From: Cyanoderma ruficeps | Lineage: Eukaryota > Chordata > Aves > Passeriformes > Timaliidae | Assembly: GCA_008694505.1 (NCBI GenBank) | Contig: VZDJ01007747.1 | Location: 24,801,367 to 24,865,366 of the forward strand | DNA: 64,000 nt | Direction: 5' to 3' | Shown here: positions 1 to 36,100 of the stretch, piece by piece | Numbering within the stretch: the stretch's first letter is position 1 | Layout of the letters: each line of letters starts with the position of its first letter | The notes under the pieces: generated by a model | The model's database searches: none | Told to the model about the DNA's origin: nothing | Seen by the model: the letters and a program-made list of their open reading frames with translations, nothing else | Position numbers and translations under genes: made by a program

Positions 1-22425
<22,425 letters not shown>

Positions 22426-22457
22426 CGCGGCCACCCCGGGCTGCCAGCGCCGGCACC

Positions 22458-22467
22458 GCGCATGCGC
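22458..22467. promoter_or_regulatory. NRF1 binding palindrome
   Basis: GCGCATGCGC, an exact palindromic match to the NRF1 core, about 33 bases upstream of the WDR19 ATG. It is probably at or close to the transcription start. NRF1 sites of this kind are common in CpG-island housekeeping promoters. Confidence 0.75.
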
Positions 22468-22487
22468 CGCCCGCCCCCGGCGCCGCG

Positions 22488-22501
22488 GTTACCGCGGAGA
22501 C
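22488..22501. promoter_or_regulatory. candidate RFX X-box
   Basis: GTTACC, two spacer bases, then GGAGAC. The first half-site fits the X-box consensus (GTNRCC); the second fits 4 of 6 positions of RGYAAC. It lies 63-76 bases upstream of the ATG, where ciliary gene promoters often carry X-boxes. RFX control of IFT genes is established; this site is an inference from sequence. Confidence 0.45.
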
Positions 22502-22619
22502 GGAGCGGGCTGAGGGCGGGCAGAGACCGGCCCCGGCTCCCATCGGGAGGAGCTCTGCGTGCGGCCGCGGCCCCCGGAGGGGGGTACAGTCTCTTCTCAG
22601 AGGAAAAGGAGGCGTTTTG

Positions 22620-23669
22620 GACCGCAGGCACGCAGAACGGGCTCTAAGCGACGGAATAAAGGCACACCCACCAGCAAAGCCTCTTGAGATCAGCTGTATT
22701 CCAACTGCAAAGCTTCATCACAAAGTGTCACCGATTTCTTTTAAAACAATAAACAGTTCGCCGAGAGCGTTAAAACATACGTTGAAAATAACAAATGTAC
22801 AAAGGACTTCGGGTATCGGGCACTTCAAACTTTAAAAAAAAAAACAAACCAAACCCTAAACATTCAATGAGTTCACATCTTCCCGCTTTTCACGCGCGGT
22901 GCTGTTCGGAGAACAAAAGTAACAAGGCACGTAAAAGCAAATACAAAAAGGCTTCTCCCGAGAACATTTAGACCGTTCAAAGCAATTCGGTGTAACAGCA
23001 GAAGACTCGAGAAAGGCAAATTATAAAGTATCTGAAAAAATTAGGTAACTTAAATAAGGTAAGTAATTTGATAAAGTCCTGCGAGGCACTCCTCGCTCTC
23101 CTGTAAGATGCTCAACATGCTTAAACGGTGGCAGCTGAGCATCTGGCAGGATTGGGCCCTTTACATTTTTAAATAACCTTACAGGAAAGACAGACAATTT
23201 CTTCATATTATAAAATTATACTTCTCATAGTAGTGCAAAGCCTCATTTAAAAATGTAATTAGTCTAGATGTAATGGAATGCTTGAAAAATTCCAAAGTGC
23301 AAATGTTAAACTTAAATTAGTTAATTGTTTATCACACTTTAGAATTCTTCCAATAACTCATACAAATAGCAAAGTAAACACAAGAACCAAAGCAGAGAAA
23401 AAGGTATGATGTTCTGCATCTTGCATAACAACTTTGAAAATCCGAAAAGTACACTTGATGTCAAAAATATCTGTCAGAAATGATTAAATAGCAGGTTTCT
23501 GTTAGCATAAGACAATATTTAAAATAAGGCTTTGGTTAAATAAAAAGTTTTCTAAACTAGGAATGATGATAAAAAGTGCAAAAGATTCACCAAATACACA
23601 ACTTCATTTCCAAGGCAGGTATAACACCTGCCATTTACAATAGTTTGCATTGGTTTGTTAGCCTGCCTT
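22620..23669. other. stretch between KLHL5 3' end and WDR19 CpG island
   Basis: AT-rich after the CpG island edge, with no reading frame resembling a known protein and no repeat recognised. It may hold a longer KLHL5 3' UTR or upstream control elements of WDR19. Confidence 0.5.
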
Positions 23670-24141
23670 GTAATAACTCAGATACCTATCTGCATTTATT
23701 ACAGGCAAATTAAATCGATGGGATCCAATCCTATAACTTGTTTCATCCAGAGACAGACCCAATTATAACAAAGTATATCCATTTATAGCATCATTGCTCT
23801 GCATTTGGGGAAATCAAGGCCCTGGAACCATAACATTTGATTATTATAGTGAGTTCACTCATTTTCTTAGCACTTCCTAAACAGAAGTCCTCTGTTGCCA
23901 ACTGGCAGGTTGCAGCTGACTTTCTTACAAGTAGAATTCTTGTAACATATGCATGACAAAGATAAGTTTTTAAAAGTGCTTAATATTGGTCCATAAGAAC
24001 ATCATGTCAGCTTCAGACCAAAAACTTGTCTGTGGCAGATATCCTGCACCTGGTGTTTATTGGTGCACTCATAGTTTGCTTGAGGAAAAAGTAATCCTCT
24101 GAGTCTACACAGGAGAATGTCACCTTCCCAGAGAAAATAAT
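23670..24141 (-). other. KLHL5: KLHL5 3' UTR, minimum likely extent
   Basis: Follows the stop codon without recognisable coding sequence. AATAAA on the minus strand occurs at 24061-24056 and 23700-23695; the second is the more plausible end. The UTR could run further, toward 22650, because no strong signal closes that stretch. The end is inferred. Confidence 0.4.
23695..23700 (-). terminator. candidate polyadenylation signal for KLHL5
   Basis: AATAAA on the minus strand 442 bases after the stop codon. A second copy at 24056-24061 is only about 80 bases after the stop. Which is used cannot be told from sequence. Confidence 0.35.
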
Positions 24142-24198
24142 TCAGAGTTTTACAGTCACAACACATGCTCCAGCTCTTCCTAAGCACAGTGGTGCAAC
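24142..24198 (-). CDS. KLHL5: KLHL5 exon 11, coding end
   Basis: Residues 690-707, [18 protein letters not shown], then TGA at 24144-24142. Acceptor gtttacag. This closing strand completes the propeller. Confidence 0.96.
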   Translation of the reverse strand, partial: VAPLCLGRAGACVVTVKL

Positions 24199-27100
24199 CT
24201 GTAAACAAATAAACAAACAAACCATTTGTGAGATAAATGCAGTCAGCCTATAGTAATTTTTCCCCTAATTACACAGCTTCAGCAGAATGACAATATCACC
24301 CATGCTCTGTTAACGTGACTTACAAAATGGTCCAAAATTGGATACAAACACAAAAAAAGGTAAAGATATTCTATATACCAGAGGGAAGCACTCTGAAAAC
24401 AAGAGCAAGCCCTAAGGACATCAAGCAATTCTTATTGATAATTATTCAGTATTACAGCAAAAAGAAACCTTTTTTATAGTAAAAACTGCATAAAGGAGCT
24501 AGACAGTCAGACCACTGAACTAAGGGTGGTAAAATAATGCATTTCCCAGAAACAGAAAATGTTTAAAATTATAGGAGCAACCTCTTCTTTTTACTTGATT
24601 ATTTGATAAAATCCTGTCAAGAGTTCTTGAAATCAGAATAAATTTACCAGTCTTTAGTCTTTAACTGCAAACAGAATTTACTTCTGGCAAGGGCCTTTTC
24701 TGCTGAGATTCTGCTGGACTTGAACAGAGGGCAGTACTTTCTAACACTCCCCTTTGCTTCCCTTTTTAACCTTCACAGTATTGCAGTGTATGTGAATAGC
24801 ACACCAAGTGGTACACAGATATCCTGAAGACATAAAAGGCTGTTTATGTCAACACCCCATTTTTTTTTCCAAGAACAATAGACTTTTATAGAGCTGTCTG
24901 TGGCTCTGACAACCATCACCTGAGAAAATTCCACTGCCTTCTCCTGAGTTGTGTGAAGATGAAGAGGTGGCAGACTGCTGACAAATTAAGAGAGAAGGAA
25001 GGTACCCAAATATTTTCAAATCCCTCTGGGAAGGGTTTGAAACTATCCTACATACTGGGATCACAGCATTCAGTGAGATATAGAGGGCCAAGGCTAAGGA
25101 TACAAAGGTACATGCAGATGGTCACCACCTAAACATGTGAGATTCATTTAGATGCAATGGTGAGAAGCACAGTTTCTCTCCTCTGGTGAGAAGCAGTTGC
25201 TGTTCTCCGGTACACTTTTTTTTTTTTCCTTTAGCAGGACTAACAATGCTGTGGGTTATCATTACCAATACCCAAGCTCTGATGACCCTCCTTGATGACT
25301 TGTGTTTTAAGAGCTTGAAGCAGTATGAAATGGAGGGAAATGGACAGTTGAGTTTTTTGTGTTCAGGGATTTTTATAAACAGCAGTTTAGTTCTCTTTTT
25401 GAATTAAGAATTTGGGGCTATTACCAGAATAATGTATTCAGGTGGTTCAGAATTCAATTGCTGAAATACTGGTGTCTAATGCTATTACAGATAAGCTTGG
25501 ATGTTCATCTTGGTCTGCAACTGGACTCCAGGAGGGCCTTGGTGTCCCATAGATTCTGTGCTCTATCTGCCAACCTTTTGTGGAGGTAGATGCTTTAGGG
25601 TATCTCAAATGGTATTACATACCAAAGGACAGTCAGCTCAGGATGTCCTTGAGTGTGCTCTTCCCACAGAGAGACACATCCTGGAGCTATATAAAAGTAA
25701 CCAAGCTCTGAACTGACAAGTAATGGTTTCTGAGCATGAACTGAAGGATTATTTTTATTTTAAAGCTACAAAAAGAAAAATGGGTAAAGGCTTTCTGAAA
25801 CCTGCTTACACTGTACATAGTATTCACCACAGGAAGGGATTATTTATGAAAAAAATGACCAAAACCTTGATGAAATCAATTTTGAGAGAGGCATTAGAGC
25901 TAAAACTAATCTACATTTATAATTTATCTTCAGAACAGGAAATCATGTAAACAAAGTCCTTTATGACAGTTTGGGGAATGTGGCAATACATTTTATTGAA
26001 AGTAGCTGAAATTGTCAAAGAAAATAACTATACTCTTGCAAAAGAAAGGAGGGCAGTTTATTGGCAATTAACAACTGTCTGTTCAAGAAAAGTCATCTCA
26101 AGAGGGTACACAAAGGAAAAAAAGAGCCTCACAACAGACTACTATGAAAGTGCTTTTTAGAGAAGGAATATTTGAATTCTCCTTGCAAAAGGAGGCCCAT
26201 TTGAAATAACAATACTAATAAGAGTATATGGTCTGATCAGAAACTATACCTGTGTCCATTCATTTGTCTGGGGATCATAAGACTCCACGGTATTAAGATA
26301 TGTTTGACCATCATATCCTCCAACAGCATACAACTTGTCACCAAGAAGACACACTCCCACTGCATCTCTGCTAATGCTCATGGAGGCCACAGCAGTCCAC
26401 ACATCTGTTTTGGGATCATACCTGAAAGATAATTTGCGTTATCCTCTAAAACTTACTAAAAACGCACAACAGAAAAATGTACTGGAATTGATGCTATCAA
26501 GGTAGTAGAAACCAGGACAGTACAGATCTGGGTGTTAGTTTCAAAGGACTTTCCCCTCCTTTTGAAACTGTTTCTTTAGTCATCTGGTAACACTACTAGC
26601 CAGATACCTACTTCCAAATAGTCACACAGCCATATACAGCTGCTCTTACTACATTTTGTATGCCTAAACATACCATGCCACAAACAGTTCTGCTGCTACA
26701 CCACAGTAGAGCAAGTGCCTACTTAAAGTACTTAATGTCGAAGCACGGGCTGGTAAAATTTGGTGTGGTATTAAGATTACCATTACAAAGATTACCAATT
26801 TCAAAAATATGACCCCCAAAAGTAGTTTGAGAAAATTATATGAGAAAAGCAAAACACTTAACACAATTTACAACACTTTTGAAATCAGAAGTATCAGCAC
26901 AGTAAACACTAGATGGTTTAATGAAAAAAATTGTGTGGTTCTAGAACATTACCAACATTCTTCACAAGTTAAATTGAGAACTACATAGGAGACTCTATAC
27001 TATGCTTATGGCAAGGAATATATTTTAATCTGACTGAAAGAGAATATTTTTTAAGATTGCAGATGCCTATAGCAGAACTAATGTAATTAGAGAGCTCTGA

Positions 27101-30100
27101 AGGGCTCTAAAAAACTATACAAAGAGAATAATTATTTGGCTAAAATCATACTTGCTAGAAACAAGTTGAAAGCCAGTAGTCTTATTTTTTTTTTGCATGA
27201 AGAGCATAGATACAAAGAGCTCTAACAATTTTATTTGCTGTCCTCTAGTCAAAGTACTATACAAATGCATGCAAGCATAACTGTAACATGAAAACACTAC
27301 CTGAAACACATATGCAAATAGAAGAGGGTGATCAGTAAGCTACATGTAGAAATTACTTTCCCCATTATTTTATAATTTATAAGCAATTGTATTTATCTGG
27401 GAATAGCACCTTCTGTCACAAAATATAATTCAGAAGCTTAGTGTGTTTATAAAAGCCTGATTTTTAAAATTAGTATTTCTTAATTCTTTAATTTTTTAAA
27501 GAAACTAGTTCCATGAATTTGATGGTCTTCAATTTCAACTCAAAGAGCAAGGACAAAAAGCATTACAACACGATTCGTATTTATTAAAGTCATGAGTTCT
27601 GTAACTTTGTTTCAGAGAATACTGATGTAGAAAAATACACAGACTTACTGCTTCTCTTGGGTTTCTGATTATCTGTAAGACCCTAAAAATTGCTAATTAG
27701 TAGATTCCTACCTGCAAACCTTTCTGGGGTCTTTTCAGTGCAAATTGCACATGTTAAGGGCTATGGGCCACACTGTATTTTCAGGTCTACTAGGACTGAA
27801 AGTTTGAAAACTACAGCTCTCTTGCAGATTTTTGTGGTGTGTTTTTTTTCTTTGCTTGGAGTTTTTTGGGGGGTTAAGGGTAAAATATATGTCCTGGCAT
27901 GAAAAAATTTGGTAAAAGAAGAATATGGGTAACAAAGACTTTGATTAAAGTGCTGGGAGGTAACAGGAAAGAAGAAAAGTTTTACAGCTGGTGGTGGGGG
28001 AGCCGGCAGAGAATTAAAGCATAGTTCAGAAATACCCCAAATGCCAGTGAAGATTTAATACAGTGAATTATGAAGTATTTACATTCTTTTAAAATTATTT
28101 TATGGATTAGATGTGCTTCTGCAATTTGTGATATAGTCATTCATTAATCACTTTACAGAAAGATATACCAACTTAGGAATGACTGAATTACATGCCAGTT
28201 CCTCAGTGTCATTAGGGGATACAAGAAAGAATTAGATATATAAAGATGCACAAAACCTTACTGTTAACTCCTTTGAAAGTTATATGAATACATTCAGATT
28301 TCTTTTGTGAAAGAAGATCTGCTCCATTTTTAAAAGCATTCAATTCCAAGTTGTTTGAGTTGTCAATCATAATTCATTCAATGAGATTGTTAAAATAATC
28401 TAGATGAATTGCATTAAGGAGAATTTGCTTTAAATAATCTGTCCTGGTAACATTTTGAATCATAGTTTGACTACACAGCATATTTTTATATGTAAGCTTC
28501 CTCTGTTCATGCTAAAAATGACAGACGCATTTTATTGGGCTCCTACTTCAAAAATCACTTGATAGACCAGCACTATTAGAATCCCACAGCAGAATATGCC
28601 TCCATCAGGATATTACCTTTCCACACAGTCTGACAGCCTGGATGTTAAGTTGGATGCTGGAGCATCATGGCCACCTATTGCATATAAGAACCCGTTCCAG
28701 GTGGTGACACCTACACCACCTCTTCTTTTTGACATCTGAGCACAGAGAGTCCATTTGTTTGTATGAGGGTCAAAACATTCTACTGACTTAAGACAAGAAC
28801 TTCCATCTCGACCACCAACTGCATAGAGCCTACAAAGTAAAACAAAAAAAAGAGAAGAAAATAAATATTGTCTCAATAAGACAATTTCTAGTGAAACATG
28901 AAGGATTCCAGGTTTGTTAAATGGGGAAGTTTAGAAGGAGAATTTCAACTTTCAGTAGACTGCTCTGTTGCGAAATCTCAGGCAAGATTCTGCTCCAATC
29001 TTTTCCTGTGGTAATGATCAATGCCTAACAACAATAATTGAGGGAAAATGGAATATCTTACATAGTATTTATATTCCAATAACCAATGCCTATAGCTAAC
29101 AATTTCAAAATCACATATGTGACTTGCAGGGTCAGAAGGACAAATTCAGTAGTGAATCTGTGCATGCACCATCTCTACCCTGCCTCATCTCAGGCATTCA
29201 AGTGCTTTTCTGGACCTGGGTTTTAGTTCCTGACTGACAGCACTACCTTAAATCCCTCACACCCACTAGGTGGCCCAATGTACTTAGTCCTAGGAAAAAG
29301 GTTTCTAGCATTTAGTATAAAGGATTTCAATTATTTGCATGGGCTGACTGAAATGAATTTAAAAAAAATTTGGTTTAGGAGGACTCAATAGCTGATGAAC
29401 CTTTAAAACTAATCAAATAATCAAACTTCATAAAGAGCTCATGAACAGAACTTTTGAGCAATCTAGGCATACCAGCAGACATGCCCAGCACCATTATTTG
29501 GAAAAGCAGGAATGCAGAAGCCATTCTAAAAAGGAAGCAATGCATCAGAAGTAAAATCCAGTGAGAGGTCACATCAAATCATTTCAGAGCCTAAGAATGG
29601 TTAAATAATCAAACAAGCATTAGATATTATAGATAATGATAGTGTGAACAACTTACAACAGTTACCATGAAGCACTATTCAAAATGCCCTCAGTTTGGAT
29701 AATGATAGTGTTTGTTTTTTTAAATATACTGACCAAGGAACTTTAATAACAAGCATCTTGTAAGTATGGTCGATCTAGTCCTTCTCAGTAACAATTTTAA
29801 TACACTTTAAAAAAAATTGCACGGACGTTTCTTTATTTAGTAATACAGCTTGTTTGAGGTAAGGAATGCACTGAAGTTTTCTGTAAAACTGCTCTAGTTC
29901 CATTAAGTCAATGACTAAAATCAATCCTTTATGCAACATAACATTTATGAAGCTCCCAACTTTACCTTCCCTCAAAATATGAGAGAGTTTTGGTCACTTA
30001 TGCGGTGATTTTACATCCTGGACATGGAGAAAGACACATTAATTTCTCTATATGAAGGTTTTGATTTGAAATTTACCAAGTTACAGACAGACGTTACTGG

Positions 30101-33100
30101 AAAGTGCAGAAGTTACTGCTCCTGCATCTGAAATGCTTCATGCATTTTAAAATTGTCAGCTGTAGTGATCTTTTGTTGCTGCCTCCATTAAGAGTCTAGG
30201 CAATACTCTATAATAATAGTGAAATGTGAGGCTCTAATTCTGATGCTTTTCACTACATCTAGGACCCTCTGCTGAATATAGAGCAAACTGAGACTGCAGT
30301 TCCACTAGGACCCTCTGCTGAATATAGAGCAAACTGAGACTGCAGTTCCCAGGCAGCCAAGGCAGTCTGCTTGCTGGTTCAGGTTCATCCCTCCTTCCTG
30401 TAGGCAGCAAGCATTTCCACTCATTCTTGGACTTATTCCAGATCTTACAGAACCCTTTGTAGATGCCTTTCAGCAGTACTAATTTACCAGTGACTAGGCT
30501 TCCAAAATAAAAAAAGGGCGAAAAACGTTTTTTACCTGACATCATTTAAGTAGCTCAAGGGAGATGCATCAGGTACCACAAAAGCAGGAAGTGAAATATT
30601 CTGTCACAACCACAGTACTACTCAGTAAATCAGTAGCATTTGTCTGCTGTGGTATTCCTGTAGTCATCCTGGCAAAACATGGCTTGCTCCTCTCTCCTCT
30701 CCCAAAGCAGGGGCACTTCTTTAGTAAAAATTGCATCTCCAACTGCATAGGCGCATGCCCAGGTGAAACTAAGCTTAATTAAGGGTGAAGCAAGAGACTG
30801 AATTTGTTAATTTAGCTTGAATTGCTGACTTAGCTTGGTTAACCACTGGTTAGTCGTAGTATATTTAGTGCTGATGCAGTAAGTGCATTCATCAGCAGCA
30901 GCTCCAAACCTGCATTTCTGTAGCTTCAAAAAACCACACTGTGAAAGCATTGAACCCAACCAGACTTATAGCACTGAACTGGTTATAAACAGAAACTAGG
31001 GCCAGCTGCACCCAGCCCCTCTGATCTCTGGGGACCAGCTGGAATGCAAGGGGGATTATTTTCTGCCAAATGTCCTACTCTAATGCAGCAGGTTCTTGGT
31101 ATAAGAAAGATCTTGCCATACTGGGGAAAGTCCAGCTGACCGTCACTAGGATGAGGAGGGCACTAGAACAGTTGACATACAGCTGTAATGCTGGGGAGAG
31201 GCTTGCTTGACCCAGCAGGGTATCTTTTCTGTGAATGAAGAAACTTGGCTTTTAATGCTACTAACTGGTATCTATCAACAGAAATTACTAGTAGTCATTT
31301 AGGCTGTTCCTTTAATTACATTAAAATAATGAGATTTTATATTTGAAAACAGAAATTCCTTCACATACTTTCCATTTAATATTGCTACACCAACGGTGCT
31401 CCTGGGAGTTGACATACTAGCTACGAAGTTCCACTGACGAGCCTGTGGATCCCATCTTTCTACTGTATTCAGGTAGCTCCAGCCATCATGTCCTCCTACA
31501 GCATACATGGGACCTTCCAATACAGCTACTCCTACAATACAGATATGAAAAACAATTGCTTGCGGGTAAGAGGAATTAAGATCAGTTCTTAGTGACAGTC
31601 CATTGTGTACCACAAAACTGAAAAAACAAAAAAATTCCTTTTGGTAGCTGATCCTACCAAATATGATCTTCAGTATAATCTGAAGGAGGAAGGACATTGA
31701 ATAAGCAGTTGACATTAAAACAAAATTTCCACCCTCCTAAACTTTATTTCTGGATGTTTTTTTGACCAATCCTAAAACAGGTAACCTTTAAAAATATGCA
31801 CATGAACTGTACATACCAAGACCGTGACGATGAGTGGACATTGGTGGCATTACACTCCACGTTTTTGATCTAGGGTTGTAGCACTCCACAGTATTCAATG
31901 TTTTCAGTCCATCTCTGCCACCAACAACAAACAATTTATCATCTAAGACTGCAACTCCAAACTGTAATCTTCGTCCATTCATGTTTGCAACTGGAGTCCA
32001 CGTATTGGTACGAAGTTCGTATTTTTCAATGCTTGTAGCTCCTGAATGACAATATTTGCAAGTTATATATGGAAAAAAAAGTTCTGAAGTATTAGGATAG
32101 TTTTTATTTTAGCAATATGCTGATCCCACAAGGCACCATGATATCCTGCAGCATATTCTTAAGTCTGTGTAGACAAATAGTCTTTTTTGACTTTCTCAGC
32201 AATTACCTGCACCATTACAGTGGACAACTTTATTGGTACTTTTCAAGACAAAAAACAGGTTTTGTAACTGCTTTGCAGAATCAAGCCTTTAGTAATAAAA
32301 ATATTAGGAATATAAACCAACCATGCGGAGTGCAGTCATATATTGAAATCAACTGTTTTGTAATATTGGACAAAAAAGCTGATGGTATGTGCCATGAACT
32401 ACTGAGAAACAGGTTTAAAACAACAAAATAAAGAAAACACTATCTCTGCCATCGTTTTCCTAACTTACCAGAACCCTTCTAGATACCATTAAGAAGTATG
32501 GAATTTTCTATGAAAATAATCCAAGTAGTTGTGACAGAACTATTTAACAATTAGTCAAAATATTTTTCTTGTTTTGGTTCTTTTTTAAAGCATATGCAGG
32601 TCACTTTTGTGGTCTTTCAGTGTTTTTCTTCCTTTTCCAAATTACTGCCTACTCAAATAAAGATTAGTTTGTATTCAGTTAAACACTTCACTTCTCAGAA
32701 ATCAGGTATTCTTATGGCAATTTCAATTCAGAACTTTAGATTCCAGAACATTTACAGTACTCTCAAAGATATATAGGCCTTTTTAACCTAATAAACAGTA
32801 TACACTTTAGATGTTTTATGTTCTGTACTGCTGAATCCTTGAATTTTAGATTTAACAGGTTGTAAAAAAATCTATCAAACATTTCCTTTAAAAAGAACCA
32901 AAACAGCTCATCAACTAAACATTGCATAAGCCAATACCTTTCGTTGCATCCATTCCTCCAACTGCAAACAAAACGCCCACTGTAGATTTTCTAGGTTTGG
33001 TGCGAGGGCTTTGCAACATAGGTCGTCTCTCTGGCAACAGATGGTACTTCATTGCTTCCATAATGAGTTTTTGACACTCAATGTCATCCCTAAAGAGTGC

Positions 33101-36100
33101 GTTGTTCTCCATATCTGCCAGAAACTGTGAAAAAGAAAGAAAACCAAACAAGTTGTATTGATATAAACCACATGAAGAATAAAACAATGATTACCAAGAT
33201 AATATTTTATACAAACACTTCCACTGCTTGATTTAAAATCTCTGTATTTTCAAAATGGTCATATAAAATAGGCTAAGGTAAAAATAAACCTCTAGTAAAC
33301 AGAACATTCACATTTGGAGCAAAACCATCAAACAAACAAATAAACATATTTAAAGAGGTAGGCCATCTGATCCTAATGGATGATTTAAGCTTAATGGTCC
33401 AAAGGAAGGAAACATAATCTCCTTGAGTTCCAGTGCTGTGCAGGAATGTTGAAGAAAATGGAAACAGGTTCTGGGTATGTAACTCAGTTCAACCTTATGC
33501 TTTTATTCCCAGATCTACCCAGTGCAGAGGTCTGTAAAAGCCCTTTCAGCACACACTGAATATTTTAATATATACTCTGTTCTTCACCCTGACAGTGACC
33601 AAGATCACAGTGTATCACTCAATAAAAGCCTTTTTAAAAATTTTTATATCAAGCTTACAAGCAAATTTGTCAACTTTTAAATCTAAATATGAATTAAATA
33701 AAATTCAAGTTAAGACTACTAACAGAAGTTTTTAAATTTAAAGATTCTGGAGTGGTTTGTACTCCATATTTATCAGACTGCAGAGAAAAATTATTAGGTG
33801 GAGAGTCACATTCTAATTATCAGAAGTCTGGAAACTGGCATTTTTCTGAGCTGCACAACATGGCATGAATAACAGAGAAAAAAGAAATTAAGTGCCCCAA
33901 TGGGATTTGGACATTTGTCAGAAAAAGAGAAAGAAAAAAAAGGCAGATGCCTCTGAAAAGCCAAAGTCCAAACACTTTGTGAATATTAGACATGCGCGTC
34001 CACAAACCAGAATGAGATGTCATTATTGAGCTGTTGACAGCCAAACACTAACAGGTACAAAACTGCTGTGACATCAGTCATCAGAAGTACTAAAGAGACT
34101 TGCTGTGAAATAGATGTGCACAATATGAGGTCAATATCCCTGGCTCAAAGCTGCCTTAGGGCTGCAAAGTGGCAAATAGGATAACCATGGTTCCAGAAGA
34201 GATACAGGTAACTACAGATGGCTAAACCTGAACACCTCAGTATCATGCAAAGTAATACAAAATATGACAGAAAACATAACTAACCATCACAGAGAGAATA
34301 AAAAACGCTTTCAAAGCCTTTAATCAGTGATTTTCAGAAAACTGAAACTTTGGCAGCATTTCTCTAAGTGGCTAAAGTTCTCACTATTTAAAATAGCAAA
34401 TGAAGTGTTCTCATGTAAATTAGTAGAGGGAACTTAGCCTCATCCTTTAGTTTTATACCTTCCATTGTTTCTTCTTTTGACCCAAAGGATGACTTGTATC
34501 ACTTCACAGGGACACTGTGATTATAAAATAATAAACTAAAAGCGGTCTTTTAACTGCCAGTGAGCAATGCTATAGAACTGCACACAGTTTAAAAATACAT
34601 ACAAAAGAAAGCAATTAATTCCTATTCTCCTAAATCAGAGCTGCATGCATGAAAACTAAGGCTTGTACACAACATGACCAATCCCGATTTTCAATATATT
34701 TTTCTGATGGACAAGCAGCATATAATATTTAAAGCAACACTATGTGTGAATATGAGTTCTGCAACAACAAGATGCAACCTACATTTTCTACAGTTTCTAA
34801 CCCACTCAACCTATAAAGAATTTCTCACAGCACAGAGTCACAGTCTCTGAAAGCATTTCATTTCAAAAGAAATGCAATCTAGTCTGCAGGCTCTTGTAAC
34901 TAAAACTACTATAATTATTCCTCACTCAAAGAACTTAGAATGGGCTTATTAAAAGTACATTTTTTCCAAGTTTTATTATTTACATAGGAACTTGTACTAA
35001 AATAATTTCTAACAGCATTTACAAATGACATGATAGCATGAAATCATAATAACTGCAAATCTGATAAGGAGACTGGTAGTGCGGACACTCCAGTACTAGG
35101 AATTTCTGTCTAAATGGAATCTGAGCCATCTTGTAATTCAGAAATTGCTAAATCATCTTTTTCATTATTTCTCAGAGCCACCTTAAAGCTTAAGAGGCTG
35201 ACAAATATTCACCTTTAGGAAAAAGAAATGTACAAATATTTAGGACACTGCTTGCATTAAAACCAGAGAGATGTCAGAACACTGGCTATAAAGAGATGAA
35301 TAAAACCAACCAATAAAACTAACAATTACAATTTTTTTGTTTCCAGTGCTATAGTTTCACAGTATTTCCTGAAGATTCTTTTTAAGTGTATCTGCATCTC
35401 TGCTTGCAATGGTTTTGGTTTCAGCAAGTTGTTCAATTTTCTATTTAATTTCTTTCAAATACCTTTAACTCATCAACCATAAAACTAAAAAGCTTTTGTT
35501 TATGTTATATTTTCTGTCAGATTGCCTAATGTCACATGATCATAAAGAAAAACATAATTCTGAAAAAATTAAGACTATTTTGGGCACTTCAAGTAAGTTT
35601 ACTCATCTACTAAAAGTCTCCATATTAAAATCAAAGATCCAACACTTTTGTTAAAGAAAATAATAAATAAAAAGGTAACAAAAATCTTGTTTTAGAAATA
35701 TAAGTATGTATTTGGAGATAAGATGAAAAATTAAAGATAAAATAAGTAAAATATAATTTTGCTTTTGTATGTTATCTTGCTATTTTCCTAATCAGTTACT
35801 GTGTGGACATAATTTGATTCCAGTACATATTTCTGGAATAAATTCTGTACTTTCAGTTCCTAAAGGTGTCTCAATTACAGCCAATTAAGTAAAAGGAATA
35901 GAGTAGGGGTTGCTTAGTTATCAATTAATTAAATGTTCAACAAAGAATGATTTCTTCCTTGTCAATTGCCTTAGACTGAATTATGTTTTTAGAAAAAGTG
36001 AATGACAAAGTCAAGGCCACAACTGAGGAAATCCCACTTTTGAATATATAATAATCAGTATGGAAATAAATACTAAAATGCTTGGTAGAGAATCTTACTA

